Origin: Planctomycetota bacterium
GTDB lineage: Bacteria > Planctomycetota > Planctomycetia > Pirellulales > Pirellulaceae
Reading direction: 5' to 3'
Assembly: GCA_003671195.1 (NCBI GenBank)
Contig: QWPJ01000019.1
Coordinates: forward strand, 1-43,669
Length of the DNA stretch: 43,669 nt
Shown here: positions 7,258 to 15,781 of the stretch, one piece after another
Position numbering within the stretch: the stretch's first letter is position 1
Layout of the letters: each line of letters begins with the position of its first letter
Notes under the pieces: generated by a model
The model's input: only the letters and a program-made list of their open reading frames with translations
Databases searched by the model: none
Told to the model about the DNA's origin: nothing
Position numbers and translations under genes: made by a program

Positions 7258-9123
7258 ATGAACGACTCCCAGGGGTCTGTGCCTCTTGAGGTTCTCTCGG
7301 AGTTCTATCCGACGATTCCTTTGAACCAACTTGCAGATATACCTGCAGTCGCCGGTTGGCAAAGCGAGCTCGTTGCCGAAACGCTCCCGCGAATGCACAA
7401 TGCCATGGCCGAGTACTCGGGCCTTTGTGTGGCTCCTGCCCCGAAGGTCCTTGCAATTCAGCTTGCCCATCCGCTCCCCAAGACGATCGGTTTTTCGTTC
7501 CCAGAGTCGCCTCATTGGACGCTCAAGACCCCGCTGCTGAGCGGTCCCAACGATGGCAAAGGGTCGGAGTCTCAGGGGCCAGGTTCGGAGGATTCGAGCG
7601 TTAAGGATCCACAGCCCGATTCGGGGCCAGAGGGACTCGGCAACCATGGGGCAAACAGCACTGGCAAGAAGACCCGGATCAAGCCGCCGAGGAATCTGAT
7701 CCGCCTTGAGGACCGCTTGTACTATGTTTTGCAACCGCCGCTGGAGTCGATTGTTCAAAATGCAAAATTGACGTTCCCGTTCCAGCCGTTTCCTTATCAG
7801 ATGGACGGAATCGCGTTTCTCTACGCGCGATCCTCGGCGATCCTTGCCGATGAGATGGGATTGGGCAAGACGATGCAAGCGATCACCGCCATCCGCATGC
7901 TCTTGCTCTCGGGCGAGATTCGCAACGCGCTGTTGGTCTGTCCGAAACCTTTGGTGACCAATTGGATGCGCGAGTTTCGGCAGTGGGCCCCCGAGATCCC
8001 CATCGCTGTGATCGAGGGGGACTCGAGCAAAAGGGCCTGGGTCTGGTCGAACCCACAAGCCCCCGTGAAAATCGCCAACTACGAGTTGATGCTCAAGGAC
8101 TCGTCGATCATCGACGGCGAATCGCTTTATTTTGATTTGGTGCTTTTGGACGAAGCACAAAGGATCAAGAATCGCAACAGCACGACGAGCGAAGTGGTCC
8201 GATCGATCCCACGGAGCCGTTCATGGGCGTTGACTGGAACGCCGATCGAAAACTCGGTCGAAGATCTTGTGAGCATCTTCGAGTTTCTCTCGCCAGGGCA
8301 CCTGCGCGATGACATGCATTTGAAGTCGCTCGGTCATGCGACACGCGACCATATTTTGCGCCGGACCAAAGACAAGGTGCTCAAGGACATGCCGCCGCGT
8401 CTGTACCGCAATGCGGATCTGGAACTGACCCCCGAGCAACGCGCAAGCTACAAGATCGCCGAGGAGGAGGGTGTCGTGCATCTTGCCGATCTTGGCGAAT
8501 CGGTGACCGTTCAGCACGTTTTCGAATTGGTGCTAAGGCTCAAGCAAATCTGCAATTTCGATCCCGTCAGCGGCTCGAGCAGCAAACTCGAACGGTTGGA
8601 AGCCGACATGGAGGAGATCGCAGCGAGCGGTCAAAAAGCGATTGTTTTCAGCCAGTGGGTTTCGACCCTGGATGTGATCTCCGAACGGCTTGCGCGATTC
8701 AATCCGGTCGAGTACCACGGTCGTGTCCCATCGAACCGCCGCGATGGTGTGATCGAACGGTTCCGCAATGATCCTTCGTGCAATGTGATCCTCATGAGCT
8801 ACGGGGCAGGGGCCGTGGGCCTGAACTTGCAGTTTTGCCATTACGTGTTCCTGTTCGATCGCTGGTGGAATCCTGCCGTCGAAGACCAAGCCATCAATCG
8901 CGCGCATCGCTTGGGGGTCAAGAAGGCCGTGACGGTCACTCGGATGATGGCCGTCGAAACGATCGAACAGCGGATCGATGCGGTATTGTCGGAGAAAAGG
9001 GAACTGCTCAGGACCCTCTTTGCCGAAGCCGGCACGCCGACGAATCTGGGGCTCAATCGGAACGAAATCTTCGGCCTCTTCGGCCTGAACGTCCCGCCCC
9101 GCTTCAAAGGATTTGCAGCTTAG
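7258..9123 (+). CDS. SNF2/RapA-type DEAD-like helicase (superfamily 2)
   Basis: This 621-residue Swi2/Snf2-family ATPase is a double-stranded DNA translocase. An N-terminal region of about 170 residues is specific to this protein and includes a Gly/Ser/Pro-rich linker (95-140). The helicase core follows: Walker A in DEMGLGKT (198-205), motif II DEAQ at 298-301 (DEAH in most relatives), motif III LTGTPIEN, then the second RecA lobe with VFSQWVSTLD and the motif V-VI region GLNLQ, DRWWNPAVEDQA, RAHRLG. I chose ATG 7258; a TTG at 7252 is in frame and would overlap the upstream stop. It shares 20 bp with the convergent DUF2752 gene. Likely roles are DNA repair or transcription recycling, but no partner is known. 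Confidence 0.92.
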   Translation: MNDSQGSVPLEVLSEFYPTIPLNQLADIPAVAGWQSELVAETLPRMHNAMAEYSGLCVAPAPKVLAIQLAHPLPKTIGFSFPESPHWTLKTPLLSGPNDGKGSESQGPGSEDSSVKDPQPDSGPEGLGNHGANSTGKKTRIKPPRNLIRLEDRLYYVLQPPLESIVQNAKLTFPFQPFPYQMDGIAFLYARSSAILADEMGLGKTMQAITAIRMLLLSGEIRNALLVCPKPLVTNWMREFRQWAPEIPIAVIEGDSSKRAWVWSNPQAPVKIANYELMLKDSSIIDGESLYFDLVLLDEAQRIKNRNSTTSEVVRSIPRSRSWALTGTPIENSVEDLVSIFEFLSPGHLRDDMHLKSLGHATRDHILRRTKDKVLKDMPPRLYRNADLELTPEQRASYKIAEEEGVVHLADLGESVTVQHVFELVLRLKQICNFDPVSGSSSKLERLEADMEEIAASGQKAIVFSQWVSTLDVISERLARFNPVEYHGRVPSNRRDGVIERFRNDPSCNVILMSYGAGAVGLNLQFCHYVFLFDRWWNPAVEDQAINRAHRLGVKKAVTVTRMMAVETIEQRIDAVLSEKRELLRTLFAEAGTPTNLGLNRNEIFGLFGLNVPPRFKGFAA

Positions 9124-9544
9124 TCGTCACCAAGTTCCAAGCCCAAAGACCCATGGCGATGGCCATCGAAACAAACGATCCACTCAGGGCAAAGAGTCCC
9201 CACTGATCTCGGAGTCGAGGGCTCGCTGTCCATATCACCCAGGCGAGCCATGGGACCGACAAGGCGGCTACGAGAAACAGCATCGAGCCTCCGAGATTCG
9301 CCCGGATCGCTTCGGGGACTCGGCCCTCGATCATCAGGGCCCAAGAGGTCGTCATCCCACAGGCCGGGCAGCGAATCCCTAGAATCGCGACCGATGTGCA
9401 AGCAGGCAATCCCAGTTGCTGGTGAGTGCCCAAGCCGCTCGGGTCGGGGGCCAACCAAGCTGCGATGCTCAGGACGGCGACCAAGCCTGCCGTCAGGACC
9501 GCTAGACATATCCGTTCCTTCTTGTCCAGCAAATGCCCTGTCAT
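9104..9544 (-). CDS. DUF2752 membrane protein
   Basis: This small integral membrane protein of 146 residues has three hydrophobic segments (about 12-30, 83-105 and 118-138). The DUF2752 signature CPACGMTTSW lies in the central loop, where the two cysteines probably bind metal or form a disulfide. Function is not established. Its ATG overlaps the TGA of the upstream radical SAM gene (ATGA at 9541-9544 read on the minus strand), indicating translational coupling. Its 3' end overlaps the end of the SNF2 gene on the other strand. Confidence 0.9.
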   Translation of the reverse strand: MTGHLLDKKERICLAVLTAGLVAVLSIAAWLAPDPSGLGTHQQLGLPACTSVAILGIRCPACGMTTSWALMIEGRVPEAIRANLGGSMLFLVAALSVPWLAWVIWTASPRLRDQWGLFALSGSFVSMAIAMGLWAWNLVTTKLQIL

Positions 9545-10944
9545 CAGGTGTACCGAACGTTGCGAAACTGCGGCTCAAAAAACGCTGGCAACAGAGCGTC
9601 GACTCGCAGCAGACCGTCGCTCGTCAACCGGATCTCCGCGTCCTGAGAACTCGAATCCGAAGGCAACTGGACATATCCATCGGCAGCATAAGCATTCCAT
9701 TCGGATTGCCAGTGCTCGAGGATGTCGACCTGGAATTTTTGTCGGAAGTACTCGACGTGCAGGTAGCCTTTTTTGAGTTGCAAGATCATCTCGCGGATCA
9801 AACGCTGTTGCGGTGTTGGGCGATACGCGCGACCGATGGGAAGTCGATTCTCATCGAGGATGATGCTCAAGTAACGTTCCCATTCCGGGACGTTTTGGTA
9901 ATGGACTCCGCCGACATGTCCGAAGCTCGCGATGCCTGTTGCAAGTAGATCCGATCCCCTCCAAAGGTTATCCCGATACGAGAAACTGACCTTCGTCGGG
10001 TCCTTGACGACCGTATAGGCACTGCTGATCGAGTAGCCGTTGGCCTGGAATACGTCGAATGCGTAACGGACCCAGTCCCGTTTGGTCGGCCAGGTCGCTA
10101 CGGCCGACTCGCTTTGGGACTCGAGCATCCCTTTGGAGTAGACGGTATTGAAGGGGAGTTCCATCTGATAGATCGTCACACTCTCGGGAGATAGCTCAAG
10201 GGTCTTTTGAATGTTCTGCTTCCAGTTCTCCCAAGTCTCACCGACCATGCCCGAGATCAGGTCGATGTTCACGTTGGCAAACTCCGCCTTGGCGATCCAT
10301 TCCCAAGCTCGATACACCTCTTTGGACAAATGGGCTCGACCGTTCTCTTCGAGGATCGCATCGGAGAAGTTTTCGACCCCGAGGCTCAAGCGAGTCACGC
10401 CGAGTTCCTTGAGGATCTGTACCTTCGATTCACTGAGCGTTCCTGGCTCGCATTCAAAGGTGACCTCCTCGGCCCCATTCCAGGACACATGGCGGTGCAA
10501 GCGGTCCATCAGAGACTGCAGTTGCTTGACCGATAGAAAGCTCGGGGTTCCCCCGCCGAAGTAGACGAAGCGGAACTGGCGGTCTTGCATCAGTGGCTGC
10601 TGGGCGACCAGACTGATTTCCTGGCACAGGGCCGAGACGTATCGCTCGATGGCTTCGGCGTTGACGTTGGTGAAAACCTTGAAGTAACAGAACTTGCAAC
10701 GCTTGCGGCAAAAGGGGATGTGCAGGTAGAGCCCCAACGGGGGGAGCCCTTCGGGTTGCGCAAAGATGCTACTTTCTGGGATACCTTTCTCAGGGATACC
10801 TTTCTCAGGCATACTCGTCGTCGCTGGAAAGCTGCCCAGGGCGCTGAGGGCTTCGGGGATCGCCTCGGGGGTCCACTGCGAATAGGGTGGGTAATTCGAG
10901 ATGAAGTAGCTTCCCACTTCGGTCTTGGTGGCTTCGGTCGACAT
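9544..10944 (-). CDS. HemN/HemW-like radical SAM protein
   Basis: This 466-residue radical SAM enzyme belongs to the coproporphyrinogen III oxidase-like family. The [4Fe-4S] binding motif is C79-x3-C83-x2-C86 in PFCRKRCKFCYF. It is followed by the HemN-type YFGGGTPSF, a VTFECEPGT segment and RLSLGVENFSD. The C-terminal HemN domain is present (LKKGYLHVEYF). Relative to HemW it has about 65 extra N-terminal residues, including a PEKGI duplication. Relatives include the heme chaperone HemW, the anaerobic oxidase HemN and heme-degrading enzymes, and sequence alone does not decide. It overlaps DUF2752 by the ATGA, so the two products may share a pathway. Confidence 0.85.
   Translation of the reverse strand: MSTEATKTEVGSYFISNYPPYSQWTPEAIPEALSALGSFPATTSMPEKGIPEKGIPESSIFAQPEGLPPLGLYLHIPFCRKRCKFCYFKVFTNVNAEAIERYVSALCQEISLVAQQPLMQDRQFRFVYFGGGTPSFLSVKQLQSLMDRLHRHVSWNGAEEVTFECEPGTLSESKVQILKELGVTRLSLGVENFSDAILEENGRAHLSKEVYRAWEWIAKAEFANVNIDLISGMVGETWENWKQNIQKTLELSPESVTIYQMELPFNTVYSKGMLESQSESAVATWPTKRDWVRYAFDVFQANGYSISSAYTVVKDPTKVSFSYRDNLWRGSDLLATGIASFGHVGGVHYQNVPEWERYLSIILDENRLPIGRAYRPTPQQRLIREMILQLKKGYLHVEYFRQKFQVDILEHWQSEWNAYAADGYVQLPSDSSSQDAEIRLTSDGLLRVDALLPAFFEPQFRNVRYT
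10778..10814. repeat. 15-bp tandem repeat, two units plus partial
   Basis: Two identical units gggatacctttctca (10778-10792, 10793-10807) and a partial third encode the PEKGI repeats in the N-terminal extension of the radical SAM protein. Confidence 0.9.
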
Positions 10945-11150
10945 GCCTAGTGGATAGTTCGTTTTAGTGTTGAGGGCTTTCTCGGAACTCCCCCTAATTT
11001 ACCTTAGCTCTCCATTTTCTGCACCCTTTGGAGCGACCCTGAGGGGGAAATGTCCGGGCCGTCGGCTCGAATCCGCAATCGGTTGGTTGGAATTTACCGG
11101 CAGGTGGGCTAGGACTGACCCCCGACGATTTGCTAAAGATCTACGGGAGT

Positions 11151-12716
11151 ATGAAAAGCCTCATCCAAATCTTTGAATCGCTTCGAATCCTGTTTATTCG
11201 CAGCAATCTCCAAACCCGTCTGGCGATGGTCTTCTGCACGGCGCTGCTTGCAGTGGGCTTGGGACTGTTGGTCCAGAATGCCAACCTCCTTTCGAATCGG
11301 ATGGAGTACTTGCTCGACGGCCAGGATTTTGCCCCGGAACAACTCGACCAATTCGAATTGGCTTTCAGCGGTGCGAGCCTGCGGAATTACGAACGGGTCG
11401 GAAACCGCATGCGTGTCCCGGCGAGCTCCAAGGATGCGTATCTCAAGGCGTTGGCTCAAGCCAAATGCTTGCCGGTTCGTTTGGAACAGGATATCGCAGG
11501 TTCGAGCGATCCTCTGCGGTTCCTCGAACCTAGAATCGTCGCGCAGGAACGCGAGCGTAAAGAGAGGATCGTGCAGATCCAAAACACGCTCAAGGAATTC
11601 CCTTTCGTGCGCCACGCCGTGGTGACCTACGACGAAAAATCTGAAGGCTTTTCGGCTGACAAAAAACGCGCAGCGACCGTCGCGATCCACCCGAAAAATA
11701 AACCTTATCTTTCTCGCACCGAACGCAGGAATATCCTGAGGCTTGTCCATATGCACTTCCCGGGCTTGAGAGCCTCCGAGATCGCATTGGTCGACCTGGG
11801 CCTCGGTGAAACCTTCACCGAACCGAGTCTTGGCCAAAGCGATAGCCTTTGGACCGACCGACGCCGGGAGCACGAAGAGGACCTCAAAAGAAAAGCGACG
11901 GAACTATTGATGGGATACGGCGATGTGCAAATCGTCATTTCGAGCGAACCGGTCGGCCCGGCGGACTTGGTCGAAAAACCCTCGAACGTCTCTTCGACAG
12001 GTAGTTCCGAAAACGATCCAAGCCCAACATTGATCGCAAACCGCAAAGCTCGACTTAGCGAGTTTGTTTCGACCAACCCAACGCCCCAAACGCCCATTCT
12101 CTACAGCAGTCGCATCGCAGTCTCCATCCCTTCTTCCTACTACCATCGAGCCTATCGGCAAACGTGGCTCGCAGCGGAGGGAAACAACGATCCTGCGAAC
12201 GCCGGGAATAGCTCCGATGGCTCCGATACCTCGGAACCGTCCCTCGGTCCGACCATGTCGGCCGTCGCATCGCACATCCCGCCGATCACCCAACGGGCTT
12301 TGGAACAAATCAAGACCCAGACGGTTCAAGCCGTTCGCGAGAAGCTCATTCCATTGGTGGCCAACACGTGGATGACGAGCAAGGAAATCGAAAGTCGCAT
12401 CAGCATCACCGATCATTTCGACGCGATCGAACCGACTCCGATGGCCGCGAGTCCTTGGCAAGCCGCTACGCTGTGGCTTGCCGAATCCTGGAAGACACTT
12501 GGGCTCTTTGGATTGGTGATGCTAGCAATGCTTCTATTGCGTTCGGTCGCTGTCCAAAAAGCAAACGGCCCATCGCTTTTGGATCTCAGAGAGCAAGCCC
12601 CCTTGATCGAAAGCGATGAGCCGTTGCTGAAGCCTTCGTGGAAACTCCACGAAAAGATCCGATCGCAACCCGAGCAGGTCGCATCGAGATTGGCTTCGTG
12701 GATCTCGCAAAACTAG
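11151..12716 (+). CDS. FliF/YscJ-like membrane-ring protein, orphan
   Basis: This protein of about 521 residues resembles the flagellar M-ring protein FliF. It has an N-terminal transmembrane segment (about 24-41), periplasmic YscJ-like domains containing PFVRHAVVTYDE and a conserved-looking ATVAIHPKN strand, a long disordered linker (about 275-360) rich in Ser/Asn/Pro, a second transmembrane segment (about 452-470), and a cytoplasmic tail ending in VASRLASWISQN. FliF tails typically end with a FliG-binding region. No other flagellar gene is in the window. I chose ATG 11151, although the purine-rich gggag lies too close to be an ideal ribosome site; TTG 11130 is an alternative. It could be a real but solitary fliF or a ring protein of another machine. 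Confidence 0.7.
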   Translation: MKSLIQIFESLRILFIRSNLQTRLAMVFCTALLAVGLGLLVQNANLLSNRMEYLLDGQDFAPEQLDQFELAFSGASLRNYERVGNRMRVPASSKDAYLKALAQAKCLPVRLEQDIAGSSDPLRFLEPRIVAQERERKERIVQIQNTLKEFPFVRHAVVTYDEKSEGFSADKKRAATVAIHPKNKPYLSRTERRNILRLVHMHFPGLRASEIALVDLGLGETFTEPSLGQSDSLWTDRRREHEEDLKRKATELLMGYGDVQIVISSEPVGPADLVEKPSNVSSTGSSENDPSPTLIANRKARLSEFVSTNPTPQTPILYSSRIAVSIPSSYYHRAYRQTWLAAEGNNDPANAGNSSDGSDTSEPSLGPTMSAVASHIPPITQRALEQIKTQTVQAVREKLIPLVANTWMTSKEIESRISITDHFDAIEPTPMAASPWQAATLWLAESWKTLGLFGLVMLAMLLLRSVAVQKANGPSLLDLREQAPLIESDEPLLKPSWKLHEKIRSQPEQVASRLASWISQN

Positions 12717-12720
12717 AAGA

Positions 12721-13371
12721 TCAGTCCAGTTGGAACGATAATTCGCCAAGAAGGATCGGATCGACGGCCATCCTGCCTAGTTCGTCTTGCGGGCGACGGT
12801 TTGCGTTGGTTTGCCAAGCGCGAACGGTGCTCAGTTCGGGCATCAGCTCGACGAGTTGATGCTTGAGCATATCGAGCATTCGGATCAAGCGTTGGCTCAC
12901 GACGATCTCTCGGACTGAGGCGACCGTTTTCATGATCTTGACCAGACTGGCTCGCGATTGGATCGATTCACAGATCGATAAATCGCGATCTATCAGCAGG
13001 TGTTCGAGGGGAACCTCGAGGGCCTCTTTCCAGATATGGAGATCCTTGAGACTGAGGTTCGCGCTGGGTCGTTCTTGGACCCGGAGCTCTCGCACCGGAA
13101 GTCCTGTTCTGCGAGAAACCGTTCGCAGCGATAATCCTTGCTGAACTCGCACCTCCGCGATCCGATTCAAGAGAAATGCATGCTTGGATTCCGACATCTT
13201 TCTTTCCACCCGTTTCCTACCAGTAGGCTGCCTGGGGGCAGTTTTCCTGGTGGTGGGTTTCGAAAGTTGTGGTTTCCCTGCAGCGGATCTTTGATTCTTG
13301 GCGCTGGGGGGCGTTTCGGAAGGCTGGCCGTCCTGGGGTTGGCCGCAAAAAGGTAGGCTCTTTTTTTCCAT
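12721..13371 (-). CDS. Helix-turn-helix (XRE-like) DNA-binding protein
   Basis: This 216-residue protein has a basic, Pro/Lys-rich N-terminal tail of about 58 residues, then a predicted helix-turn-helix at about 68-120 (RIAEVRVQQGLSLRTVSRRT) that resembles Cro/XRE-type repressors. A helical C-terminal region (about 130-185) may dimerise. The start could instead be the ATG at 13197 (MSESKHAF), which would remove the tail. The gene converges on the FliF-like gene with only 4 bp between the stop codons. Regulatory targets are unknown. Confidence 0.7.
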   Translation of the reverse strand: MEKKSLPFCGQPQDGQPSETPPSAKNQRSAAGKPQLSKPTTRKTAPRQPTGRKRVERKMSESKHAFLLNRIAEVRVQQGLSLRTVSRRTGLPVRELRVQERPSANLSLKDLHIWKEALEVPLEHLLIDRDLSICESIQSRASLVKIMKTVASVREIVVSQRLIRMLDMLKHQLVELMPELSTVRAWQTNANRRPQDELGRMAVDPILLGELSFQLD

Positions 13372-13501
13372 GAGCTAAGACGAATTGCTAGGTTGCTTCG
13401 TCGGTATCAGTGTGTGTTCTGACCCTTCCAGTGCGAATCGTTCGCGCATGGGCATGGAAAGGCAACCCCCCTAATCGGCAAATCTTTCCATTTTTTCAAA
13501 T

Positions 13502-13884
13502 TTACCCAGCCTCTCGCGGCTGGGATCGCGTGTGAACCCTTTCCGGTCGGCAGTCGTAGCCTCGCGTCCGTACATTCCAAGCCGCCTGGGCTAACGACTT
13601 CGGAAACGCTTCATCCCGCATATGCCAGGCACCGTTACAAACGCCCGGTCCGCAGTGTGGGCGGCATCAGTTTGCGTTCAACATACCACTCGAAAGTCAG
13701 TCCAATCGCCATTCGTTCATCTCCTTGGTTTGACTCAATACCCTCGCGACATGCCAAATTGCTTGTCCATCTGGTTATTTCCTCCGGCGTAGGTCAACTC
13801 GTAAAACTTTCTCTGGAAAGAATTGTCCGCCCCGATCTCGTTCGATGAGTAAATCCCGTCAGCCGTTCTGATGGACCCAAGGGG
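13502..13884 (-). pseudogene. Decayed region with three short reading-frame remnants
   Basis: The 538-bp gap between 13372 and 13909 holds no intact gene, but the minus strand carries three short open stretches in different frames. The stretch 13735-13884 (49 codons) ends in NQMDKQFGMSRGY. The ORF at 13635-13712 begins MAIGLTFEWYVERK, has 25 codons, and is preceded by an ideal AAGGAG eight bases before its ATG. The ORF at 13502-13621 begins MRDEAFPKSL and ends in SQPREAG, its last codons being the hairpin at 13505-13524. The second and third could be one frame-shifted ORF of about 70 residues. I recognise no family. They may be remnants of an earlier cargo gene of the adjacent island. Confidence 0.35.
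13505..13524. repeat. Hairpin repeat, left copy
   Basis: A 7-bp perfect stem (cccagcc / ggctggg) with loop tctcgc. The 21 bp at 13504-13524 are identical to 15784-15804 on the other side of the R-M genes. Read on the minus strand both copies encode QPREAG followed by a stop. Confidence 0.85.
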
Positions 13885-13886
13885 TT

Positions 13887-13903
13887 AGCACGGCTTTAGT
13901 GCT
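13887..13903. repeat. Small hairpin before the endonuclease gene
   Basis: Inverted repeat agcac / gtgct with a 7-base loop, immediately upstream of the likely endonuclease start. It could attenuate transcription or be part of a dispersed repeat. Confidence 0.4.
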
Positions 13904-13909
13904 GTTCGT

Positions 13910-14821
13910 TTGCGTAAACGTTCCTCCAGACAGGGAGAAGAGCTCGACAAGATTGAACAAAGTCATCTCAACGCCTACAATCTGGATCCGTGTCGCCGAG
14001 GTCAACAACAGGGAATCTCCCAATCAGCACTGGATGCAAGCTTGGACTACGAAAACCAACTCTTCAAGATACCCCAAGAATCAGCTGACTATCAGAAATG
14101 CTCGAAGTTCGTGATCGAACAGGTCGAGCTAATCATTAAAGACGCGATCGATTCACGCCGCAACAGGATTATCATCAACACAAACCTTAAGCTTGGACTC
14201 CCAATGGAGAACATCAATAAGGTCGCTGGTCCGTTTGTTGAGGCATGGGCAGTTGAAACTTTTCATGCAATCAGTGAGGTGCCAGGAAACAAATATCAGC
14301 TTATCAACGTTGAGGCAAAAGAACGACTCAACATGGCTGACGTGGTACTTCAATTTCAAAAGAAGCGAAACGTAGAACTTGGAGTCACTGCCGAAGTTGA
14401 TGTTAAGGCGACGTCCGAGGACTTTCTCAACTCTGGAAAGTCACCGAACATTACTTCCTACGCTCGAATCAGGACGGCTTATGTAGATGAGCCTGATTAT
14501 CTTTTCGTAATCCTGTCTCTAAAACACCGAGTCTATTCGACTCGAAACCAAGCAACAGCGTTGATGGATGGTATTATGGAAGTCGTAGCGTATAATGCGT
14601 ACGACTTGAAGTACCTTTCGGCCCCTGACATCAGTTACAACCCCGCGCTTGGCACGGGGCAGATTCAGATCCGTGACATCCATTACGTGACAGAGGAAGT
14701 TCGGACTACGTGGGAGTTTTGTCAGTTGCTTGACAGAAAGTACCTGAAGTCAACCCGTAGAAGCATGGAACAGTGGCTGGAGTTGGCTCGTAAGCATGGA
14801 TGGATCAAGATCAATGACTGA
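13910..14821 (+). CDS. Probable type II restriction endonuclease
   Basis: This 303-residue protein is called an endonuclease mainly because it overlaps an adenine/cytosine-N4 methyltransferase gene and has a PD-(D/E)XK-like region: the central segment ELGVTAEVDVKATSEDF contains a candidate D-x-K on a beta strand, followed by a helix and DEPDYLFVILSLKHRV. The N-terminal 85 residues are polar and helical. No methionine is available near the start; TTG 13910 is the first usable codon and follows a small hairpin, so the true start is uncertain. Base composition is clearly richer in A and T than the neighbouring genes, consistent with horizontal transfer. The recognition sequence cannot be inferred. 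Confidence 0.65.
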   Translation: MRKRSSRQGEELDKIEQSHLNAYNLDPCRRGQQQGISQSALDASLDYENQLFKIPQESADYQKCSKFVIEQVELIIKDAIDSRRNRIIINTNLKLGLPMENINKVAGPFVEAWAVETFHAISEVPGNKYQLINVEAKERLNMADVVLQFQKKRNVELGVTAEVDVKATSEDFLNSGKSPNITSYARIRTAYVDEPDYLFVILSLKHRVYSTRNQATALMDGIMEVVAYNAYDLKYLSAPDISYNPALGTGQIQIRDIHYVTEEVRTTWEFCQLLDRKYLKSTRRSMEQWLELARKHGWIKIND

Positions 14822-15749
14822 ACCAGTTTTGCATACCGGAGATTGCCTTAACGTACTGCCCTCGCTTCCAGCAGGAAGTGTTGATCTGATTGTTGCCGAT
14901 CCACCGTACAACCTTGGAAAGGATTATGGCAATGAATCGGACTCAATGTGCCGCGACGACTACCTGACGTTTACGCGTGATTGGATTAGCGAAGCCAAGC
15001 GTGTCCTTAAAAAAGATGGATCGATATATGTGTTTATGGGCTTCCGATACATCGCACGGCTTTACATCGTACTGGAAGAAGAGCTCGGCCTAAATTTCAA
15101 CGGCTGGATCACATGGCACTACACACAAGGCATGGGAAAGACAAAAGGTTTTTCACCACGGCATGATGATATCCTTTACTTCTCAAAGTCACCTAAACCA
15201 ATCTTCAACCTAGACAGCATTCGGATTCCACAAAAGTTCTATCGATCGCGGAATAATATGCGAGGTGCGAACCCAGGTGATTTATGGGAGTTTTCGCATG
15301 TGCACTACTGCCAAGAGAGCCGAACCGAGCATCCGACTCAAAAGCCGGAAGGGCTTATAGAGCGGATCGTCCTGGCGTCTTCAAACGATGGCGACACCGT
15401 TCTTGATCCATTTGCTGGGAGCGGCACAACGTTGAGAGTTTGCCAACAGCTTAACCGCAATTGCATTGGCATTGAAATCAATCCTGAGTACGTAGATCTA
15501 ATTGAATCACGGCTGAAGCAGGCGTTTAACGGTTTTGATAGTCTTGACCCTAGGATGAAGCGAATTCCCAACGATCTTAATGATCCAGCTATTCGCGAGG
15601 AATATCGAAAGAATCATAAGGCTTGGTTCTTAAGGAATCACCCGCGAGAGCAACAAGAATTCGATGACGAGTTTAAACGCAAATATGCTGTAAAGATGCG
15701 GCAAGCATCTCTCAATTTCGACGAAGCTGATTCTGAGTGCGTCAATTAG
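14814..15749 (+). CDS. Site-specific DNA methyltransferase (N6-adenine or N4-cytosine, beta class)
   Basis: This 311-residue methyltransferase has motif IV DPPYN near residue 30 before motif I DPFAGSGTT near residue 205, the order typical of beta-class amino-methyltransferases. The target recognition region lies between them (about 90-180), and motif X-like EHPTQKPEGLIERIV precedes motif I. The DPPY form is used by both m6A and m4C enzymes, so the modified base is not decided. ATG 14814 overlaps the last 8 bp of the endonuclease gene, a compact R-M arrangement with the nuclease first. A C-terminal extension of about 65 residues after motif I is charged. Composition is AT-rich like its partner. 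Confidence 0.9.
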   Translation: MTEPVLHTGDCLNVLPSLPAGSVDLIVADPPYNLGKDYGNESDSMCRDDYLTFTRDWISEAKRVLKKDGSIYVFMGFRYIARLYIVLEEELGLNFNGWITWHYTQGMGKTKGFSPRHDDILYFSKSPKPIFNLDSIRIPQKFYRSRNNMRGANPGDLWEFSHVHYCQESRTEHPTQKPEGLIERIVLASSNDGDTVLDPFAGSGTTLRVCQQLNRNCIGIEINPEYVDLIESRLKQAFNGFDSLDPRMKRIPNDLNDPAIREEYRKNHKAWFLRNHPREQQEFDDEFKRKYAVKMRQASLNFDEADSECVN

Positions 15750-15781
15750 CAGCTCCAAAGAAGTTTGCCGCCTTCGCATGG

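Noticed and set aside
7168..8160. 330-codon minus-strand frame opposite the SNF2 gene
   Set aside because: Antisense to well-defined helicase motifs and crosses the boundary of two coupled genes; no recognisable protein features.
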